From assembly GCA_963739135.1 (NCBI GenBank), contig CAVTZG010000013.1, positions 434,001-498,000 on the forward strand: a stretch of 64,000 nucleotides of DNA, read 5' to 3'. The translations under genes and the position numbers were made by a program. The DNA comes from Palsa-504 sp963739135. Its GTDB lineage: Bacteria; Actinomycetota; Actinomycetes; Streptosporangiales; Streptosporangiaceae. Below the pieces are notes generated by a model. The model searched no databases, was not told the DNA's origin, and saw only the letters and a program-made list of their open reading frames with translations. The first letter of the stretch is position 1. Every line of letters starts with the position of its first letter. Of the stretch, positions 1-8,747 are shown in pieces.

Positions 1-16
1 CGGTAAGCGCTTACCG
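1..16. repeat. Perfect 16-bp palindrome
   Basis: The two 8-base halves, CGGTAAGC and GCTTACCG, are exact reverse complements. It lies about 320 bases upstream of the ammonium transporter, at the window edge, so its left context is unknown. It could be an operator of a dimeric regulator or part of a terminator of a gene outside the window. The sequence does not decide between these. Confidence 0.5.
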
Positions 17-199
17 GCGCTGTATGCCAGCAGCGTACGTCTATCGGACGATTTATCTCAAGTGCCTTCACGGCGAGTGTTACGGGAACGTGACACGGCC
101 GGAGGCCCGGGCCGGCGGGCGCCGCCGGGCTCCAGCGCTGTGCCGGCCGCCCGACCAGGCGATCAGCTACGACACAACAAAGTAACGTCGGCCGCACTC

Positions 200-238
200 G
201 TTACCGGCCGCGTAACAACCGAGTAATACGTCCGAAAC
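200..238 (+). promoter_or_regulatory. Predicted GlnR-type nitrogen-control box upstream of amt
   Basis: Three half-sites occur with exact 6-base spacers: GTAAC (212-216), GTAAT (223-227) and GAAAC (234-238). A further GTTAC (200-204) lies 7 bases before the first. This matches the actinobacterial GlnR pattern of alternating GTnAC and GnAAC elements separated by six bases. The site is about 100 bases upstream of an ammonium transporter, the classical GlnR target. Binding is inferred; GTAAT departs from the consensus at one base. Confidence 0.65.
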
Positions 239-338
239 TCTCGCATGGGACACATTCCTTGCAGGAATACGGAGCGGCCGGGGTAGAGCCAGCGCACAGG
301 TTGGCCCCCAGAAGGCCCCGATAGCCCCTGGAGGCGTA

Positions 339-1778
339 GTGGTTCCATATCCTAGCTGGCTGAATGCCGGGGATAACTCCTGGCAGATGACAGCTGCCAC
401 GTTCGTCGGGTTGATGTCGATCCCGGCCCTGGCGGTGCTCTACGGCGGCCTCGTCCAGAAGAAGTGGGTGATGAACACCATCATGATGGTGTTCAGCACC
501 TTCTGCCTGGTCTTGATCACCTGGGTCCTGTGGGCGTACAAGATGGGCTTCGGCACACCGCTGGTCAACACGTTCCTCGGTGCACATGGGGGTTTCCTCG
601 GTGACCCGCGGGCGGTGCTCGGGTCCAACGCCCTGCAGGGCCAGACGAGCATCCCGCTGGTGAACGCCGGGGTACCGAGCTGGCACTTGCCGCAGGCCTC
701 GGTGATCTACTTCCAGTTCGTGTTCGCGGCCATCACCCCGATCCTGTTCATCGGCAGCGTCCTCGGCCGGATCAGCTTCAAGGTGTGGATGATCTTCGTG
801 CCGCTGTGGATCACGTTCGCCTACGCGGTGAACGCGTTCCTGCTGTGGGGCGGCGGCTTCTGGGCGGCCAAGGGCGCACTGGACTTCTCCGGCGGCTACG
901 TCATCCACCTGGCCGCGGGCGTGTCGGGCTTCGTCGCCGCGGCGGTGGTCGGCCCGAGGCTCAAGCGCGACCGCGAGCGCGCCATCCCGAACAACCTCGT
1001 GTTCGTCGCGGTCGGCGCTGGCATCCTGTGGCTGGGCTGGAACGGCTTCAACGGCGGTGACCCGTACTTCGCCGGCGCGGACGCCGCCGCCGCGGTCGTC
1101 AACACCAACCTCGCGACCGCGGTGGCCATGATGACCTGGATCTTCATGGACATGGCGTTTAGCTCGGAGAAGAAGCCCACGTTCCTGGGCGGCCTGAACG
1201 GCATGATCTGCGGCCTGGTCGGCATCACCCCGGCGGCCGGCTACGTGAACGGCTTCGGCGCGATCATCATCGGCCTGGTCTGCTCCTCGATCGTCTGGGT
1301 GGCCTGGTACACCCTGCCGAAGTACGTCTGGCCGTTCAAGAAGGTCGATGACGCACTCGGCGTGGTGTACACGCACGGCATCGCCGGCCTGTGCGGCGGC
1401 CTGCTGGTCGGCCTGCTGGCCGACCCGAGGATGATCGTGTACCTCGGCATCGGCAAGAATCCCTCGATCTCGGGTACGGGCCTGTTCTACGGCAAGGCGC
1501 ATCAGCTGCTCGTGCAGGCCGGCGCGGCGCTCACCATCATCGTCTGGGACGCGGCCGTCACGTTCCTCATCCTGATGTTCATCAAGTACGTGCTCAGGAT
1601 GAAGCTCCGGCTGCCCGATGAGGTCCTGGAGATCGGCGACGTGGCGGTGCACGGCGAAGAGGCGTACCCGTCCGACGAGCTGGTCAGCGTGGGGGCCACC
1701 TCGGCCGCGGACGAGCTTTCCGCCGCCGACGGCAAGCTGCCCGAGAGGGCGTCGACCGCGCGGAAGGACGATTCCTAG
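339..1778 (+). CDS. amt: Ammonium transporter, Amt/Mep/Rh family
   Basis: A 479-residue polytopic membrane protein that conducts ammonium/ammonia across the cytoplasmic membrane. About eleven hydrophobic segments are visible. Both pore histidines of the family are in their usual contexts: VIHLAAG near residue 190 and YTHGIAG near residue 347. After the last helix comes a hydrophilic tail of about 60 residues (LRLPDEVLEIGDVAVHGEEAYP onward), the region that in relatives contacts PII proteins. The GTG start has GGAGG four bases upstream. No glnK or glnD follows, unlike many actinobacterial amt operons. A GlnR-like box upstream suggests induction under nitrogen limitation. Confidence 0.93.
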   Translation: MVPYPSWLNAGDNSWQMTAATFVGLMSIPALAVLYGGLVQKKWVMNTIMMVFSTFCLVLITWVLWAYKMGFGTPLVNTFLGAHGGFLGDPRAVLGSNALQGQTSIPLVNAGVPSWHLPQASVIYFQFVFAAITPILFIGSVLGRISFKVWMIFVPLWITFAYAVNAFLLWGGGFWAAKGALDFSGGYVIHLAAGVSGFVAAAVVGPRLKRDRERAIPNNLVFVAVGAGILWLGWNGFNGGDPYFAGADAAAAVVNTNLATAVAMMTWIFMDMAFSSEKKPTFLGGLNGMICGLVGITPAAGYVNGFGAIIIGLVCSSIVWVAWYTLPKYVWPFKKVDDALGVVYTHGIAGLCGGLLVGLLADPRMIVYLGIGKNPSISGTGLFYGKAHQLLVQAGAALTIIVWDAAVTFLILMFIKYVLRMKLRLPDEVLEIGDVAVHGEEAYPSDELVSVGATSAADELSAADGKLPERASTARKDDS

Positions 1779-1822
1779 CGGCCCTCCGAGCCTGCGCTAC
1801 GTGCGGCCGTAGCGTAACCAGG

Positions 1823-1859
1823 GGCGCATCCGGGCACCGCTGCGGTGCCCGGATGCGCC
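1823..1859. terminator. Strong hairpin between convergent amt and DUF427 genes
   Basis: Arms GGCGCATCCGGGCACCGC (1823-1840) and its exact complement (1842-1859) give an 18-bp stem with a minimal loop. It lies between the ends of two convergent genes, so it probably terminates transcription from both sides. No T-run follows, which is common in GC-rich actinobacteria. Confidence 0.75.
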
Positions 1860-1875
1860 TCCGGGTCTAGCCGGG

Positions 1876-2640
1876 CTAGGAAAAATGCGTCGTCGGCCGG
1901 GCCAGCCGCTGGCCGTCCAGGCTGATGTCGGCCTTCTCGTTGTAGAACGCAATCATTCCCGCGATGGGCAGCAGCTGCCTGGTGGGGAAGTCATAGGCCC
2001 AGGCCAGGTCGGCATGCACCGCACCGTCCGCCTGGAACGACCAGTAGCCGCTGGTGACGCCCTTGTACGGGCACGCGGTCACCGTGTCGCTCGGGACGAG
2101 GTGCTCGAAGTCGACATCGGTCCGGCTCAGGTAGTAGCGGGTCGGCAGGCCGGTCTCGAACACCATCACCGACGAGCCCGCGTCGGCCAGCACCACACCC
2201 TCCAGCTCGACGTGCACCGGCCGGTTCGAGCGCAGCGCGTCGACCCGGGTGTACGGGCTGCGCGGATGGACGAATACCTGCTCGTCCTCCTCGAACCACG
2301 CGTCCATCGCGGCCCAGCCGAAACGGACCGTGCCGCTCAGTCCGGCCACGCTGGATTCGGCCAGCACCTTGGCCGCCCGCGGCCGGTGCACCTTCCCGGC
2401 CCGCAGCGCATGCACCTCCACCACGCCGCGGGCCGTCTGCTGGGTGTGCCCCTCCGGGTCGAGCAGGTCGGCGCGCACGTCGGCCAGCGGGATGTAGTAC
2501 TGCGGGTAGTTCGGCCATTCCCAGACGTAGCGGGCCCGGGTCGTGTCCAGCACCTTCTCGCCCCCGGCGTAGGCCCGGATGCGGCGCGGCACCGGCTCGA
2601 CATGGTTGGTCGCGGTGAGTATCGCCGGATAGTCGCTCAT
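1876..2640 (-). CDS. DUF427 domain protein
   Basis: A 254-residue soluble protein. It contains two related DUF427-type beta-rich modules, the second around residues 125-230 with the motif TACPYKGVTSGYWSF that is typical of the family. The N-terminal module carries RARYVWEWPNYPQYYIP. No catalytic role is established for these domains. It lies 76 bases downstream of the ThDP-enzyme gene on the same strand and may be the last gene of that transcript. ATG start; its stop faces the amt terminator. Confidence 0.8.
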   Translation of the reverse strand: MSDYPAILTATNHVEPVPRRIRAYAGGEKVLDTTRARYVWEWPNYPQYYIPLADVRADLLDPEGHTQQTARGVVEVHALRAGKVHRPRAAKVLAESSVAGLSGTVRFGWAAMDAWFEEDEQVFVHPRSPYTRVDALRSNRPVHVELEGVVLADAGSSVMVFETGLPTRYYLSRTDVDFEHLVPSDTVTACPYKGVTSGYWSFQADGAVHADLAWAYDFPTRQLLPIAGMIAFYNEKADISLDGQRLARPTTHFS

Positions 2641-2716
2641 GGGCGCGGTTCCCCTCGGTCCAGGTCAGGCTGCTTCCAGTCACGGTAACCGCTCGGCCGG
2701 CCAGCACGCGCGCCGG

Positions 2717-4360
2717 TCAGTGGCCGCGGAACGCCTCCTCCAGCCACCAGGACCCGCGCGCCGAGGTGACCTTGGCGTCGATGAGCAGCGGGCGTGCCCG
2801 CGGTCCGCCCAGCCAGTTCCTGACCGCGGCGAGGTCCCCGGCCGCCCGGACGGTGACGCCCTCGAAGCCGTATCCGCGGCCGATGGCGGCGATGTCGGCG
2901 GGCGGGAACCTGACCGTCTGCAGCGAATCGCCCTCGGGCCCGAAGTGGTGCACTTCCGCGCCGTACGCCTCGTCGTCGTAGACCACCACGACCATCGGGA
3001 TCCGCAGCCGCACCACGGTTTCCAGCTCGCTGGTCGCCATCAGCGCGCCGCCGTCGCCGAGCGCGGCGACGGTCAGCCGGTCCGGCCGCGCCACCGCGGC
3101 CCCGATGGCGGTGGCCAGGCCGAGCCCGATCGACTGGAACGCCTGGGTGAAGCAGAAGCCCGCCTCGTCAGGCACGGACAGGTACATGCTCGGGTAGCCC
3201 ATGAAGTTGCCGGAGTCGACCGCCACGGTCCGTTCCGCAGGCAGCATGTCATCAAGCGCAGCGGACAGCGCGCGCGGATCGATCCGCTGCCCGTCGCTCT
3301 CGTCGGTGAACGGGACGTCCCGCCAGTGCACCTCCCGTGCGATCCGTTCCCGCAGTTCCGGCGACCGGTAACCGTCCGCCCGGGCGGCACCGAGTGCGTC
3401 CGCGACCGCCCGCGCGGTCTCGGTCACGTCGCCGAGCACGCCGAGGTGCACCGCGCGGTGCGCGCCGAGGGCGCTGGCGTCGTCGTCGACCTGGATCAGG
3501 GTGGTTCCCGTCCCGATCAGCTTGCCGTGCCGCATCGTCCACATGTTGAGCGAGCAGCCCCAGCCGACGATCACGTCGGCGCCGGAGATCAGCTCGGCCG
3601 CCAGCGGTGAGGCGAACCCGCCGCTCACGTCCAGGTCCCAGGGGTTCCCGCGGAACAACCCCTTGGCCACGGCCGAGGTGGCCAGCAGCGCTCCGCAGGC
3701 ATCGGCGAGCCGCTCGAGTTCGGCCCGCGCGGAAGGGCGCGGGCCCGCCCCGCGGGCGCCGCGGCCCGCGACGAACACCGGCCGGCTGGCGCCGCGCAGC
3801 ACGGCCGCCACCGCGGTCACCGCGTCGGCGGCCGGGGCGGGCGGATAGGTCCGTGGTGCCGCCTGGACCGGTCCGGGGGCCCACTCCGCGGCCTGCACGT
3901 CAAGCGGCAGGGCCAGGATCACGGTCCGGCGGCCGAGCGCGGTCTGGTAGGCGCGGTGCGCGTCGGCCAGCGCCGACCCGGGGGAGTGCAGCCGGGCCGG
4001 CACCGCCCCGACCGCGGCCGCCAGCCCGGCCACGTCCACGTGGAAGTTGGACCTGATCTCCGGCGCCTCCGCGGCCAGTACCACCAGCGGCGTGCGGCTC
4101 TTGGCCGCTTCGGCGATGCCGGTCATCGCATTGGTCAGGCCCGGGCCCTGATGCACTGACACCAGGCCCGGCCGGCCGGTGGTCCGGGCCCAGGCGTCGG
4201 CCATGACCGTCGCGCCGCCCTCATGGCGGGCCGCCACGAACCGCGACCCGCCTGCGATCAGCGCGTTGGTGATGTGGAAGTTGCCGCTGCCGACCACTCC
4301 GAATACGACCTCGGCGCCGAGCTTGGCCAGCCCCTGCCCGACGGCGTCCGCGACGCGCAT
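2717..4360 (-). CDS. Thiamine diphosphate-dependent enzyme (acetolactate synthase/benzoylformate decarboxylase superfamily)
   Basis: A 547-residue protein with the three-domain ThDP fold. The N-terminal PYR domain has the activating glutamate in ARHEGGATVMADAWAR (about residue 47). A central domain spans about residues 185-330. The C-terminal PP domain has the cofactor motif GDGGALMATSELE (about residue 435) and ends its metal-binding stretch in YDDEAYG instead of the common NN. Substrate specificity cannot be read: decarboxylase, carboligase and sulfopyruvate-type activities share this layout. The cyclase-family gene ends only nine bases upstream of its ATG, so the two are almost certainly co-transcribed and probably act in one catabolic route. 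Confidence 0.85.
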   Translation of the reverse strand: MRVADAVGQGLAKLGAEVVFGVVGSGNFHITNALIAGGSRFVAARHEGGATVMADAWARTTGRPGLVSVHQGPGLTNAMTGIAEAAKSRTPLVVLAAEAPEIRSNFHVDVAGLAAAVGAVPARLHSPGSALADAHRAYQTALGRRTVILALPLDVQAAEWAPGPVQAAPRTYPPAPAADAVTAVAAVLRGASRPVFVAGRGARGAGPRPSARAELERLADACGALLATSAVAKGLFRGNPWDLDVSGGFASPLAAELISGADVIVGWGCSLNMWTMRHGKLIGTGTTLIQVDDDASALGAHRAVHLGVLGDVTETARAVADALGAARADGYRSPELRERIAREVHWRDVPFTDESDGQRIDPRALSAALDDMLPAERTVAVDSGNFMGYPSMYLSVPDEAGFCFTQAFQSIGLGLATAIGAAVARPDRLTVAALGDGGALMATSELETVVRLRIPMVVVVYDDEAYGAEVHHFGPEGDSLQTVRFPPADIAAIGRGYGFEGVTVRAAGDLAAVRNWLGGPRARPLLIDAKVTSARGSWWLEEAFRGH

Positions 4361-4369
4361 GCCCCGCCC

Positions 4370-5152
4370 CTAGGACCGGCCGCGCTCGACCAGGGCCAGC
4401 GCGCGGCACGGGGATCCAGAACCGCCGACGATGGGCAGCGGGCCGGTCAGCACCACCGCGCCGGTGGCGGGCAGCTGGGCCAGGTTCTGCAGCTGGGTCA
4501 GGCCGTACTTGCCCGCCCCGAGCAGAGCCGAATGGCAGGGGAAGGGCGGATCGAAGGAGTGCGCGGCTCCGGCGTCGGTGCCCACGGTCTCGGTCCCGAG
4601 CCCCATGATCGGCGCCTCCTCGGCCAGCCAGGAGGCGCAGGACACGCTGATTCCCGGCGTGTGCGGGCCGGTCTCGTTGGCGTTGAGGAATTCGGCCTGG
4701 TCGTTGGAGCGGGTGTCCCAGCCGGTCCGGTACAGCAGCCATCCGCCCTCGGGCAGCGGGCCGTGGTCGGCCTCCCACCGCTTGACGTGGTCAATCTCCA
4801 GCAGGAAGTCCGGGTCAGCGGCCGCCTCGGCGCTGAAGTCGAGCACCACCGCCGGGGCGATCAGCCGCGGTACCGGGACCTGGGCCACATCCTCGCGGTC
4901 CTTGCCGGTCAGCCAGTGCACCGGAGCATCGAAATGGGTGCCGGTGTGTTCGCCGGTCATGATGTCGTTCCAGTACCAAGCGGGTCCGCGCTCGTCGTAG
5001 CGGCTGATCTCGGTCAGCGCGAACCTGGCCGTGTTACCGAACGGCTCAGGCAGCTGGATGATCGGGGTGCTCGCCGACAGGGGTGCGGTGAGGTCGATCA
5101 CCTCCACCGAGCCGTCGCGGACGGCATCGGTCAGGGCCTTCAGCACGGACAT
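4370..5152 (-). CDS. Cyclase-family metal-dependent hydrolase (kynurenine formamidase-like)
   Basis: A 260-residue protein of the Cyclase/KynB-like family (PF04199 type). The signature metal-binding motif HTGTHFDAPVHW is present near residue 75. Members hydrolyse amides, esters or cyclic ketones. The ATG at 5152 is preferred because an AAGGAG lies a few bases upstream and the protein then starts MSVLKAL, as in relatives; a longer reading into the transposon is unlikely. It is first in a leftward unit with the ThDP enzyme. The tnpB stop lies 29 bases upstream, so the original promoter has probably been displaced by the insertion. Confidence 0.83.
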   Translation of the reverse strand: MSVLKALTDAVRDGSVEVIDLTAPLSASTPIIQLPEPFGNTARFALTEISRYDERGPAWYWNDIMTGEHTGTHFDAPVHWLTGKDREDVAQVPVPRLIAPAVVLDFSAEAAADPDFLLEIDHVKRWEADHGPLPEGGWLLYRTGWDTRSNDQAEFLNANETGPHTPGISVSCASWLAEEAPIMGLGTETVGTDAGAAHSFDPPFPCHSALLGAGKYGLTQLQNLAQLPATGAVVLTGPLPIVGGSGSPCRALALVERGRS

Positions 5153-5181
5153 GCTGCTCCTTCGTTCGAGGGCTACCGTTC

Positions 5182-6843
5182 CTACTGAGCGGGCAGGGCA
5201 TTGTCCTGTGTCGCCGGCGGCCCCGAACGGTCCTGGGTCGCCTGGTCGGGCGGGCGGGTCCGGTCGGCTGTCGCGGTCTTCGGCCACCGGGGTGGCTGCC
5301 GCTGGGTCTGGCGGGGCCTGCCGTTCCTGATCGTTTGCCTGGCCACGGGCGCTCGGGGGGTAGCTCTCCGGCGGCTGGTCCGCTGGCCGCCGCCGGTCAC
5401 ACCTGCCCTTCGCCGCGCCCGGTGGCCGAGCGCACGCCTGCCGATCACCACGGCGGCCGCATGGTGGCCGCTGGCAGGGACCGGGTAAGACTGGTCTTGC
5501 AAAGGGGACAGCCAGTGCTCGCGGCCCCAGCGGGAGGTGTAGGCGGGGTCGACGACGATCACTGCCAGCCCGGCGTTGGAGGTCATCTGGACCAGGCGGT
5601 CCCGGAATCGCGCGGTCGGGAGGCCGGAGACCAGCGCACGATAGCTCCGGCCGCGCCGGCCGCGGGACGGTCGGCCGCCTGCCCGCTCCCGGCCCTGCTC
5701 GCGGGCATCAGCGAAGTCCAGGTCCTCGATCACGACCGCCCGGCAGCCGAACTGGCGGGCGAGCCGGGTCAGGGAGCTGATGGCGGCGCGGAGCCGCCCG
5801 TCGCGGGTGGCGGACGGCAGCCCGGCCAGGTCGATCGGGATCGTCACGGGCGGCCCGGCCGGGTTCCCGTCCGGGGTGATTGCCCAGGCGGCGAGGTGAC
5901 CGTGGTTCAGGTCGACCGCCAGCACCGGGTGCTGCCGCAGCCGGTCCAGCGGTGCCGAGGGTGCGGGCGCGGGCCTCCACGACGCGTCGATGTACCACCG
6001 GCCGCGTACCGGGTCACAGCTGATGTCGTAGCGGATCGCGCCGGAAGCGGCCTGGGCGGCGACCTCATCGCCCCGGTAGCAGAACCGGACCGGGGCCGAC
6101 AGCCGGTACCGGCCGTGCGGCCGGTTCGCCAGATGGGCCAGCGGGACGGGCAGCTTGATCTCCAGCCAGCCCTCGCCGGGGTCCCAGCGGATCGTCTCGT
6201 TGCCCCACGCCTTGTCTTTCTCTCCGTCGGCGGTCAGGAACAGCCGGGCCGACTCCGACTCGCGCCGCCACCAGGCCTCGGCCATGTCGGCTTCGGTGAG
6301 GCTGCTGCGCTTGCGCAGCAGCGCCTTGCCGCCCCGCACCACCGACACCGTTCCCGCCTCAAGCCGCCGGTCTACCCGGGCGAGCCTGGCCCGCAGCGCC
6401 TGCAGGCGAATCGCCTTGGCGTGCCGCTCAGCCGGGGTGGCGTACCCGCGCACCCGGCCTGGCTTCACGCCAGCCGGGACCGGCAGCCGTGCCTCGATCC
6501 TGCGGATGCGGGCCTGCAGGGTGTTCCTCTCGGCGCGCAGGTTCTGCCCGGCGAGCCGGACCTGGTCCTCGCTGGTGCGGGTGATCGCCCCGGCCCACCG
6601 CGACGATGACTGCGCCGTCAGCGCCTTCTTCCGCCGGGCACGCGATCCGGCCCTGCCCGTCGCGTCCAGCCGCCCCTCCGCGCACCGGGCGGCCAGATCC
6701 CGCCCGGCCAGCGACCCCAGGTGCCTGCCCGCCGCCCACAGCACCGCCTGGTCCTGCGCAGACACGCGGAGCCGGGCCCGGACCCGAGCCCCGGCCGGGA
6801 CGGCCGCCACGAACGCCGCGGCGATGGGCCGCAGCCCGCTCAC
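5182..6843 (-). CDS. tnpB: IS607-type TnpB-like RuvC protein, apparently lacking its third catalytic aspartate
   Basis: 553 residues from a GTG that overlaps the end of the tnpA remnant. The N-terminal half is helical and arginine-rich. The RuvC core has the first aspartate in VLAVDLNHGH (about residue 304) and the glutamate in VVIEDLDF (about residue 354). A VDPAYTSRWG segment follows. Where related proteins, as I recall them, carry HDAAAVAIGRRA, this one reads HHAAAVVIGRRA (codon CAT, one base from GAT). The nuclease may therefore be inactive. No CxxC zinc ribbon is seen. The C-terminal 70 residues are basic and low-complexity. Active TnpB is an RNA-guided nuclease supporting transposon retention; this copy may be decaying or exapted. 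Confidence 0.8.
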   Translation of the reverse strand: MSGLRPIAAAFVAAVPAGARVRARLRVSAQDQAVLWAAGRHLGSLAGRDLAARCAEGRLDATGRAGSRARRKKALTAQSSSRWAGAITRTSEDQVRLAGQNLRAERNTLQARIRRIEARLPVPAGVKPGRVRGYATPAERHAKAIRLQALRARLARVDRRLEAGTVSVVRGGKALLRKRSSLTEADMAEAWWRRESESARLFLTADGEKDKAWGNETIRWDPGEGWLEIKLPVPLAHLANRPHGRYRLSAPVRFCYRGDEVAAQAASGAIRYDISCDPVRGRWYIDASWRPAPAPSAPLDRLRQHPVLAVDLNHGHLAAWAITPDGNPAGPPVTIPIDLAGLPSATRDGRLRAAISSLTRLARQFGCRAVVIEDLDFADAREQGRERAGGRPSRGRRGRSYRALVSGLPTARFRDRLVQMTSNAGLAVIVVDPAYTSRWGREHWLSPLQDQSYPVPASGHHAAAVVIGRRALGHRARRRAGVTGGGQRTSRRRATPRAPVARQTIRNGRPRQTQRQPPRWPKTATADRTRPPDQATQDRSGPPATQDNALPAQ

Positions 6844-7375
6844 CCGGCACCCCCGCACCAGACGCGCCCTGCCGTCAGCACGGCCCGCGGGCCGATGTGC
6901 CGCCGGGCGCACCCGACGGCCTCCAGCGCCCGGTCCCGCGCCAGCCCACGCCCGTAACGGCGGACGCACAACGACGTCAGCACCTCGATCATGTCCCCTA
7001 CCAGGTCGCTGGCCACCTCGCCCTCCTCCAGCACGATCACGCCAGCCGCCGGATCGGCCAGCAGCCGCCGCGCCCTGGCCCTGGCGCCGTTCATGCCGGA
7101 CCCTACCCCGGCCCGCACCCGGACCCACGGGCAGGCCGGCCTGCGCCGCCCACCCCGACAGGCGGGCGACCTGGCGGTCGGCCTTCTGGTCATGGGAGGA
7201 CACCCGTGCATACAGGCCAGCCCGCCCTGCGGGGCCAGGACGACGGCCGTCTCGGGGGACACCAGGATCAGCCGCCCGACCTTACGCGCCGGCACGGGCA
7301 GCGTGCCCTCCCGGTACCAGCGGTACGCGGTCGTCACGTGGATGCCCTTAGCGTGTGCCACTCCGTCAGGTTCAC
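6840..7375 (-). pseudogene. tnpA: IS607-family serine recombinase tnpA, frameshifted and internally deleted
   Basis: Pieces of an IS607 TnpA are spread over two frames. They are VNLTEW from GTG 7375, then AHAKGIHVTTAYRWYREGTLPVP (MerR-type DNA-binding helix), then LYARVSSHDQKADRQVARL (catalytic serine region), then GSGMNG, RRLLADPAAGVIVLE and a C-terminal helix with DMIEVLTSLC. At least three frame changes are needed, near 7358, 7220 and 7120. The usual HRDRLARFG segment after the VIVLE strand is missing. The enzyme cannot be made intact, so the element is not autonomous. Confidence 0.85.
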
Positions 7376-7541
7376 ACTACAAGCCTACTATATAGAACAT
7401 GTGTTTGTTATCTAGAACACGCCGAACAGGTCAACCGTAATAACCCCGGTAGCCTTCACCTTCGGCGGCCCCGCCCGCTAGTCCCGCCCGCTGCTCCCAC
7501 CCCCAGCCGGCCCGGCGGTAATCTGGCTTGCGGAGTGAGAC

Positions 7542-8381
7542 ATGACAAAGCCCGCTGTCACGGCAACGACCCTGGTCACGCAGGACGGCGTCCCGATTGA
7601 CGCCATCCACCTGCCCGGCCCGAAGGACCTCGCGATCGTCGTCGCGCACGGCTTCACGCTGTCCTGGCAGCGCCCGAACGTCTGGCGTATCGCCAACCGG
7701 TTCAACCAGATGGCCGGTGTGTTGACCTTCGACTTCCGCGGCCACGGCCGGTCTGGCGGGCTGTCTACGCTCGGTGACCGTGAGATCAACGACCTGGACG
7801 TGGCCGCCGCCTTTGCGCGCGAGCTCGGCTACCAGCGGGTCGCCGCGGTCGGCTTCTCGATGGGCGCGTCCATCGTGCTGCGGCACGCCGGCCTGATCGG
7901 CGGGCTTGACGCGGTGGTCTCGGTCAGCGGCCCCGGCCGCTGGTACTACCGGGGCACCGAACGGATGCGCTGGGTGCACCGCGCCGTCGAGCGCCGGGCC
8001 GGGCGGTACGTGACCAGGCGCTGGCTGAAGACCCGGGTCAGCCCGGGCGGCTGGAAGATGATCCCGGTCCCGCCCGCCGAGGCTGCGGCCAAGATCTCGC
8101 CGGTCCCGCTGCTCATCGTGCATGGCGACCGGGACCTGTATTTCCCGCCCGAGCACGCGCGGCAACTGTACATGGCGGCCCGGGAGCCCAAGGAACTCTG
8201 GCTCCTGCCCGGCATGGGCCACGCCGAGGCCGCCACCAGCCAGGAACTGGTCGACCGCATCGCCCGCTGGATCGACGAGGCCGCCGCCCGCCCCGTCACC
8301 CGTTCCTCCGCCCCCTACCCGCCACCGGGCGAACCAGCCTCTGCCGACGCCGACCCCGACGCCCCTAACGCCGCCGCCTAG
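7542..8381 (+). CDS. Alpha/beta-fold hydrolase
   Basis: A 279-residue protein with the complete serine-hydrolase triad of the fold: nucleophile elbow GFSMGAS (about residue 107), acid in HGDRDLYF (about residue 190) and histidine in GMGHAEA (about residue 227). An early HGF segment forms the oxyanion side. The last 35 residues are proline/alanine-rich and probably unstructured. ATG start with GGAG ten bases upstream. No signal peptide, so cytoplasmic. It stands alone between the IS607 remnant and the truncated beta-helix gene; the substrate cannot be inferred. Confidence 0.85.
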   Translation: MTKPAVTATTLVTQDGVPIDAIHLPGPKDLAIVVAHGFTLSWQRPNVWRIANRFNQMAGVLTFDFRGHGRSGGLSTLGDREINDLDVAAAFARELGYQRVAAVGFSMGASIVLRHAGLIGGLDAVVSVSGPGRWYYRGTERMRWVHRAVERRAGRYVTRRWLKTRVSPGGWKMIPVPPAEAAAKISPVPLLIVHGDRDLYFPPEHARQLYMAAREPKELWLLPGMGHAEAATSQELVDRIARWIDEAAARPVTRSSAPYPPPGEPASADADPDAPNAAA

Positions 8382-8747
8382 CCCCACCCCGCCGCCCACG
8401 CCGATGCGCCGGGAGTGGCGCGTGTGCAGCGATCTGCTACGCCATTGCACCTGCTTAGGGGCAGCGCAATGTAAGCGGTGAACAATTGTCGACATGTCCC
8501 GTTAACGGATTTTTGACGGCGGCGCAATGATGTTTATGGCGCGTTAACAGCGGCACAGTTAGGTTAAACCCCGGTTCCATTTCCCGGGTAAATGATCATG
8601 AAAGGGAGCGACGTCGACGCATAGCCCGTGAGCTGCGCGAATGCATTCTTCGCCGGTTGTTACATACATTTCGCGGGCGCAGTGATCACCTGGGAATGAC
8701 GATCACATCGAACAACTTAAGGGGGGCCGGACAGGAAGGAAGCCATC
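8382..8747. other. Intergenic region with no gene seen
   Basis: About 365 bases, noticeably richer in A/T than the flanks, especially 8475-8600. An 81-codon frame crossing 8657-8902 has no family resemblance and overlaps the truncated gene. The stretch probably holds the original promoter and leader of the beta-helix gene; its 3' end contains a strong ribosome-binding site, AGGAAGGA, at about 8733. I saw no riboswitch motif I could defend. Confidence 0.5.

Larger units (their letters stand above)
5182..7430 (-). mobile_element. Degenerate IS607-family element
   Basis: The tnpA remnant and the tnpB gene lie in the usual order and overlap by a few bases. The region to the right of tnpA (about 7380-7425) is AT-rich against the GC-rich background and repeats AGAACA-type words (TATAGAACATG and TCTAGAACACG), as expected for a transposon end or its promoter. 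IS607 elements leave no target duplication, so exact boundaries cannot be set. The left-hand limit must lie between the tnpB stop and the start of the cyclase gene. Confidence 0.7.

Noticed and set aside
201..1652. Long antisense open frame opposite amt (483 codons)
   Set aside because: Composition is Arg/Asp/Gly/His-rich with no family resemblance; such antisense frames are by-products of high third-position GC. The same applies to antisense frames at 11785-14097, 42434-44161, 49487-51508 and 61425-63590.
2639..3610. Rightward frame opposite the ThDP enzyme
   Set aside because: It mirrors the coding strand of a well-supported enzyme and shows no domain or signal; a GC-bias shadow.
8570..8747. 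Riboswitch in the leader of the beta-helix gene
   Set aside because: I looked for c-di-AMP-type and other known cores often found before wall-associated genes and could not match conserved bases; only a strong ribosome-binding site is clear.
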